A DNA stretch of 64,000 bases from Tenacibaculum sp. SZ-18 (GTDB lineage Bacteria > Bacteroidota > Bacteroidia > Flavobacteriales > Flavobacteriaceae), in the NCBI RefSeq assembly GCF_002813915.1, contig NZ_CP019335.1, forward strand, positions 3,579,777-3,643,776, in the 5' to 3' direction. Below, one piece after another: positions 60,456-64,000 of this stretch. How positions within the stretch are numbered: position 1 is the first letter of the stretch; every line of letters starts with the position of its first letter. Under the pieces are notes generated by a model. The model was not told where the DNA came from. It saw nothing but the letters and a program-made list of their open reading frames with translations, and ran no database searches. A program made the position numbers and the translations under genes.

Positions 60456-61757
60456 TTAAAAACTATATCTCAATCCTGAATAAACACCAATTATAAAAGG
60501 TCTGAAATTCGTTGGATTATCTGAAAATGTATTTAGTTGAGATTTGAACATTGGGTTAATATTAAATCTTGCTTTTTTATTTATATTAAATTCCACATCT
60601 AAACCTAAATTTGCACTGAAATTAAACTTGTTTAAATTATTTGCTTTACCTATTTCTCTTGAAAAATTTGCTGTACGAGTTGTAATTAAATTATCGGTTA
60701 AAAATAAAGTGCTAAATCCTGAAACTAAACTCGTTTGAAATTTACCTAACATAAATAACCTGTATTTCAGCTCTACAGGGAATTCCATGTAATTAATATC
60801 CTGTTCAATAGTTCCTTCACTGATTGTTCCGAATGATGTTATTCCTATATCCTCAAGAAAACTTTGCTCGGAATTACTTACATATAAGAAGTTATCTGAT
60901 CCATTAAAACTAATGTTCTCTAAGTTATTAGTAATAGTTGTGTTTGACACGATTCCTATATTTTCTGTATGATAACTCATATTTTGAAATTGTACTCCTG
61001 ATTTTATAGAAAGTTTCTCATTAATATCGAAAGTAAAACTTACTCCGTAGGAAAATGTACCCGGATTTGATATTTCATTTTCATTTAAACTGGCATCTAT
61101 TGAAGATGATTGACTGAGTGATTGAGAACTTAAAATTCCTATTACTGGAGAAATGCTCCATTTGGAATCTTCTATCTTCTCTTTTTTATTATTTTTCTTT
61201 TTGTTTATCTCAGCTATAAAATCCATTTTCTCTTCTACTTTTTCATCCTTTTCAAAAATCAAAGGCTCCACAAAAATACTTTTCATAGCAATTTTTGAAT
61301 TTGCCTGTAAACCCTTCAAAGAAACAGACGAAATTGATGGTTTTTTCTCTTTTTTAATTTTTCTACTAATCATTCGCTTTTCATAGGCTGATGTTACTGA
61401 TTTTCCTGAATCAAACTTTAAAGGTTCTTTTTTAATTTTCCCTTCTTGAAATATTGGGGTCGATACATTCTCTTTATTTGTATTGTTAGTTTCTTCTATT
61501 TTAACCTCTTTTTCATTTAATATCTTTTCTTCAATAGGAATATTTTTTTCAAAATCATTTATATACGGATAAAGGAATAAACCGATGATTAACAAAGAAG
61601 CTACTCCACTTGAAAACCACCAAATAGGAAAAATTCTTCTTTTCTTCTTTTTAGTTAAGTTACTTTCAATATTATCCCAAACTAAAGGAGAAGGCTGTAC
61701 CTCAAAATCCTTAAGTTTTTCTTGAAATAATCTTTCTATTTTTTTGTCTTCCATCAT
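60456..61757 (-). CDS. Outer-membrane beta-barrel protein with anti-sigma-like front
   Basis: 433 residues. The N-terminal 45 residues (MEDKKIERLFQEKLKDFEVQ, PSPLVWDNIE) resemble cytoplasmic anti-sigma segments; a membrane helix follows at about 46-66 (FSSGVASLLIIGLFLYPYI), then a charged, low-complexity linker, and a C-terminal half of alternating strands (PVIGILSSQ, FSYGVSFTFDINEKLSIKSG, FRPFIIGVYSGLRYSF) as in PorT-like barrels. Encoded directly after the ECF sigma factor with overlapping stop and start (TAATG). It likely binds and holds that sigma factor. Confidence 0.78.
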   Translation of the reverse strand: MMEDKKIERLFQEKLKDFEVQPSPLVWDNIESNLTKKKKRRIFPIWWFSSGVASLLIIGLFLYPYINDFEKNIPIEEKILNEKEVKIEETNNTNKENVSTPIFQEGKIKKEPLKFDSGKSVTSAYEKRMISRKIKKEKKPSISSVSLKGLQANSKIAMKSIFVEPLIFEKDEKVEEKMDFIAEINKKKNNKKEKIEDSKWSISPVIGILSSQSLSQSSSIDASLNENEISNPGTFSYGVSFTFDINEKLSIKSGVQFQNMSYHTENIGIVSNTTITNNLENISFNGSDNFLYVSNSEQSFLEDIGITSFGTISEGTIEQDINYMEFPVELKYRLFMLGKFQTSLVSGFSTLFLTDNLITTRTANFSREIGKANNLNKFNFSANLGLDVEFNINKKARFNINPMFKSQLNTFSDNPTNFRPFIIGVYSGLRYSF

Positions 61758-62311
61758 TATGCCTTTTCTAATTTTTCCCTACGATTTTCAATTGCCTTCT
61801 TTAATATTTGCTTTGCTCTTGATAGATTAGATTTTGATGTTCCAACAGAAATATGTAACATCTCTGCTATTTCTTTATGAGAAAAACTATCTAGAACATA
61901 TAAATTGAACACCAATCTGTACCGGTCTGGCAATACTTGAATCATTGCTAATAAATCGTTTACTCCAATCGCACTCTCATTAAAATCAACTTCCTCTTCT
62001 TCAGATATTATTTCATCTTTCACCAAATAAAGCGCAGGTTCTTTTCTGTATTTCTGTAATGCTGTATTGATCACAATTCGTTTTAACCAACCTTCAAAAG
62101 ATCCCTTCGATTTGTATTGATGAATCTTTGCAAAAGCAGTTAAAAAACTATCTTGTAATACATCTTCAGCATCATGTTGATTACGAGAATATTTTAAACT
62201 CAAAGCAAAGAGTTTACCAGCATAAAGCTGGTAAACTTGAGATTGTGCCTGGAGGTTGTTTTCCTTACACTTTTTTATGAGCTCTTGTATATTAATCTTC
62301 TTCTTCTTAAT
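61757..62311 (-). CDS. ECF-family RNA polymerase sigma factor (non-canonical ATT start)
   Basis: 184 residues if begun at ATT 62311. Region 2 lies in LIKKCKENNLQAQSQVYQLY, LFALSLKYSRNQHDAEDVLQ and DSFLTAFAKIHQYKSKGSF, and region 4 in VLPDRYRLVFNLYVLDSFSH then KEIAEMLHISVGTSKSNLSR. Between the in-frame TAA at 62315-62317 and this region there is no ATG or GTG, and the only TTG (62203) would cut off the front of region 2. The ATT overlaps the stop of the lipocalin-like gene, so it may be served by coupled translation. Other possible explanation: a sequence error. Confidence 0.85.
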   Translation of the reverse strand: MKKKKINIQELIKKCKENNLQAQSQVYQLYAGKLFALSLKYSRNQHDAEDVLQDSFLTAFAKIHQYKSKGSFEGWLKRIVINTALQKYRKEPALYLVKDEIISEEEEVDFNESAIGVNDLLAMIQVLPDRYRLVFNLYVLDSFSHKEIAEMLHISVGTSKSNLSRAKQILKKAIENRREKLEKA

Positions 62312-63002
62312 ATGTTAAAACTGGTAAATCATTTTCACATATTACACCATTTGGTTGAGCTGGTGAATCACATGTTGAAATTACATCCCATTTAATATTA
62401 TATTCTTTTTCTTTTTGAGTGTAAAATGCAACTTTTTCTAAAAATAAATTTACATTAATAGAATTTGGATACGCCAAATAACCTTGAGGTCCACCACACG
62501 CTTTTGATCCGTAGGCAGTAAAAGACCAATCATTAGCATCCTGACATGTTTCACTCGTTGCCATTGTATAAAGTTTGTTAAATAAATCCATCAATTCTTT
62601 AAGATCTGTTTCTTGATCTGCTCTATCATGTGTAATAACTAATTCCTTATTTGTTAGTGAAATTATTCTCCAATGATAATTTCCTGGAAAACCTTCAATA
62701 TTAACTTTTATCAAAGTTTTTTCTAATTGGTAAGTTCCTTGAACATCAGAAAAAACTAATTGAGGCGTACCACTCCAATCAGATGTTCTTTCTATAAATT
62801 TTCCATCTCTGAAAAACGACACTCCGTATTTTTCATTTGGCAATGTATTCGTTCGTTTAAAAACTGTTTCTCCGTTATTGGAATACTCAAACGTCCAATT
62901 CCCCGACAAAAGGTCTTTTGGATCAAAGGTTACATCTTCATCTGTAACTGAACAAGATGAGATAGTAAATACTAGGGTTAAAATGGCTAAAACTCTTTTC
63001 AT
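62307..63002 (-). CDS. Lipocalin-like lipoprotein
   Basis: 231 residues. The lipoprotein signal MKRVLAILTLVFTISSCSVT puts Cys at 17. A lipocalin-like strand pattern follows: LLSGNWTFEYSNNGETVFKR, VSFFRDGKFIE, VFSDVQGTYQLEKTLIKVNI, WRIISLTNKELVITHD. The C-terminal part has three further Cys (SETCQDANDW, SKACGGPQG, STCDSPAQPNG). Ligand unknown. It is upstream of, and overlaps, the ECF sigma gene. Confidence 0.72.
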   Translation of the reverse strand: MKRVLAILTLVFTISSCSVTDEDVTFDPKDLLSGNWTFEYSNNGETVFKRTNTLPNEKYGVSFFRDGKFIERTSDWSGTPQLVFSDVQGTYQLEKTLIKVNIEGFPGNYHWRIISLTNKELVITHDRADQETDLKELMDLFNKLYTMATSETCQDANDWSFTAYGSKACGGPQGYLAYPNSINVNLFLEKVAFYTQKEKEYNIKWDVISTCDSPAQPNGVICENDLPVLTY

Positions 63003-63083
63003 TTTCTGTACTTTTAAATATTAATATGTCATGTTATTATTCCTACCTGCAATTGATAAGTTCAACTTATTAATCGAAGAAAC

Positions 63084-63710
63084 TTATAAATTATTAATGT
63101 TAAATTCTAATATTCCATAAAACGCGGCAACAAGATTCTTCTTTAAAAACTTAAGTTTTAAAAGACGATGAAGTCTTGTAGATTCGAATACAGACTCAGA
63201 ATCTACAAGAGAAATTCGATCTGAATCTGGAAAACACCCACTATATGAAATACTAGTTTTTAAAGTATCGTTATTCGGTTCAATATTTGTTATAGAATAA
63301 TTATCTGTTGTTGTGTTGTTATACACATCTTTATCAATTTTGGGCTGATCGTGATTTTTCCAAAGTAATTTTTTATTTGTTGCTTGAGAATCAAAATCTG
63401 GACAAGTATTTAATCCAGCTATTCCTCCAAATTTACACATTAAATTTCCTCCACAATTGTAAACATCTGTTTTAGAATCACTGCAACCTACAAATGAATT
63501 CACACGAATAATACGTTCTTGTTTATACGTGTCTTCATAAATTTCTGTTTTTACCGGAGCAACTGATTGTTCAAGACCAGTTTTAATCTTTTTCAACCAG
63601 AATAATTGTTCAATTGGATTATCAAACGAACTAATTACTTTTATTTCTTCACCCTTGTTACAAGAACCCAAAATAATTGTAAAACAGATAAGTTCTAATA
63701 CAGTTTTCAT
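63084..63710 (-). CDS. Putative lipoprotein, unknown
   Basis: 208 residues. The signal MKTVLELICFTIILGSCNKG fits a lipoprotein. A middle part NPIEQLFWLKKIKTGLEQS, RIIRVNSFVGCSDSKTDVYN and CGGNLMCKFGGIAGLNTCP has paired Cys and resembles small conserved Bacteroidota lipoproteins. The C-terminal 70 residues (from SISYSGCFPDSDRI) look unlike the front and end in FYGILEFNINNL. No function proposed. Confidence 0.6.
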   Translation of the reverse strand: MKTVLELICFTIILGSCNKGEEIKVISSFDNPIEQLFWLKKIKTGLEQSVAPVKTEIYEDTYKQERIIRVNSFVGCSDSKTDVYNCGGNLMCKFGGIAGLNTCPDFDSQATNKKLLWKNHDQPKIDKDVYNNTTTDNYSITNIEPNNDTLKTSISYSGCFPDSDRISLVDSESVFESTRLHRLLKLKFLKKNLVAAFYGILEFNINNL

Positions 63711-63792
63711 GACTAAACTTTATGGTGTTTACAGATAAGATGTAATTTTTGTCGAAGGGTTGCGTGAAATACTATTATTTTTGTTCTTGGAA

Positions 63793-64000
63793 ATGAAAAA
63801 CTCAATTTTTAACATACAAACAGAACAAAAATTTCAAGAAGTTGTATTACAAGTTTTTAAACATCAGTTTGAGCATAATTCTGTATATAGATCTTTCTGT
63901 GATTTACTATATGTACATGCTAGTGATGTGAAGAATATTAACGAAATTCCGTTTTTACCAATTCAATTTTTCAAATCTAAAAAGGTAATTTCTTCCTTGA
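63793..64000 (+). CDS. LuxE/acyl-protein synthetase-like protein (5' part)
   Basis: Open from ATG 63793 to the window edge (69 residues). It reads MKNSIFNIQTEQKFQEVVLQ, then FKHQFEHNSVYRSFCDLLYV and EIPFLPIQFFKSKKVISS. The segment IPFLPIQFFK is a hallmark of LuxE-like acyl-activating proteins of Bacteroidota (phenylacetate-CoA-ligase relatives). Function cannot be refined from this part. Confidence 0.72.
   Translation, partial: MKNSIFNIQTEQKFQEVVLQVFKHQFEHNSVYRSFCDLLYVHASDVKNINEIPFLPIQFFKSKKVISSL

Noticed and set aside
1..64000. tRNA, rRNA, riboswitch and replication-origin signals
   Set aside because: I looked for cloverleaf ends with GGTTC-type arms, conserved rRNA stretches, known riboswitch cores and DnaA-box clusters, and saw none by eye; a covariance-model search would be decisive.

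Overview
The window is a low-GC, AT-rich chromosomal segment that reads as a member of the Flavobacteriaceae (Bacteroidota), probably marine and gliding. The grounds are the TAnnTTTG -7 promoter boxes, the scarcity of strong Shine-Dalgarno sequences, an ECF sigma / anti-sigma / outer-membrane barrel group, TPR-type sensor kinases, secreted DUF6443/RHS proteins and the gene content in general. The genus cannot be fixed from sequence alone; Tenacibaculum-like is a guess.

Layout. (1) 1-5.5 kb: a truncated RHS fragment abuts a putative mobile element made of a long, hairpin-rich non-coding end, two overlapping tyrosine recombinase genes (one with a degenerate active site), a P-loop ATPase and a divergent Xre-type regulator with a small membrane protein. 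(2) 5.5-13.4 kb: two giant secreted RHS/YD-repeat proteins in one operon. (3) 13.7-27.8 kb: purD, then a surface-polysaccharide cluster on the minus strand (priming phosphoglycosyltransferase, three glycosyltransferases, acetyltransferase, two or three polymerase/ligase-like membrane proteins, Wzx flippase, GDP-fucose synthesis by gmd/fcl, and a Wzz-like chain-length protein). (4) 27.8-32.7 kb: a phosphorylase-like protein, an S41 protease, rnpA and gcdH. (5) 32.7-38.4 kb: the most unusual part. Four 33-codon peptide genes (three intact, one decayed) and three further short transcription units each sit behind a promoter with the same geometry: a tandem direct repeat of 22-bp period placed 32-33 bp upstream of a TAnnTTTG box, and each ends in its own hairpin terminator. 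A LytS-like kinase / LytTR regulator pair lies between the two groups and is the natural candidate regulator. (6) 38.4-44.5 kb: a NarL-like response regulator, two TPR sensor kinases, a 41-residue glycine-rich peptide, and an array of about 80-bp imperfect palindromes that contains a GIY-YIG nuclease gene. (7) 44.5-55.5 kb: housekeeping genes (RNA methyltransferase, mutS, HAD phosphatase, folE, merC/fur pair with an operator palindrome, MATE pump, GNATs, enoyl-CoA hydratase, queD, pth). (8) 55.5-57.1 kb: gene-poor, with three copies of a G-rich-loop small RNA. (9) 57.1-64 kb: an aldehyde dehydrogenase, an isoaspartyl peptidase, a GNAT pseudogene, an ECF sigma factor with a non-canonical start plus its anti-sigma/barrel partner, two lipoproteins and the start of a LuxE-like gene.

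The strongest candidate for an undescribed system is the set of seven geometrically identical promoters at 32.9-33.9 and 37.9-38.4 kb driving tiny amphipathic peptides and short RNAs beside a LytTR two-component system, an arrangement formally similar to agr-type control of small cytolytic peptides. Function is inferred only from arrangement.
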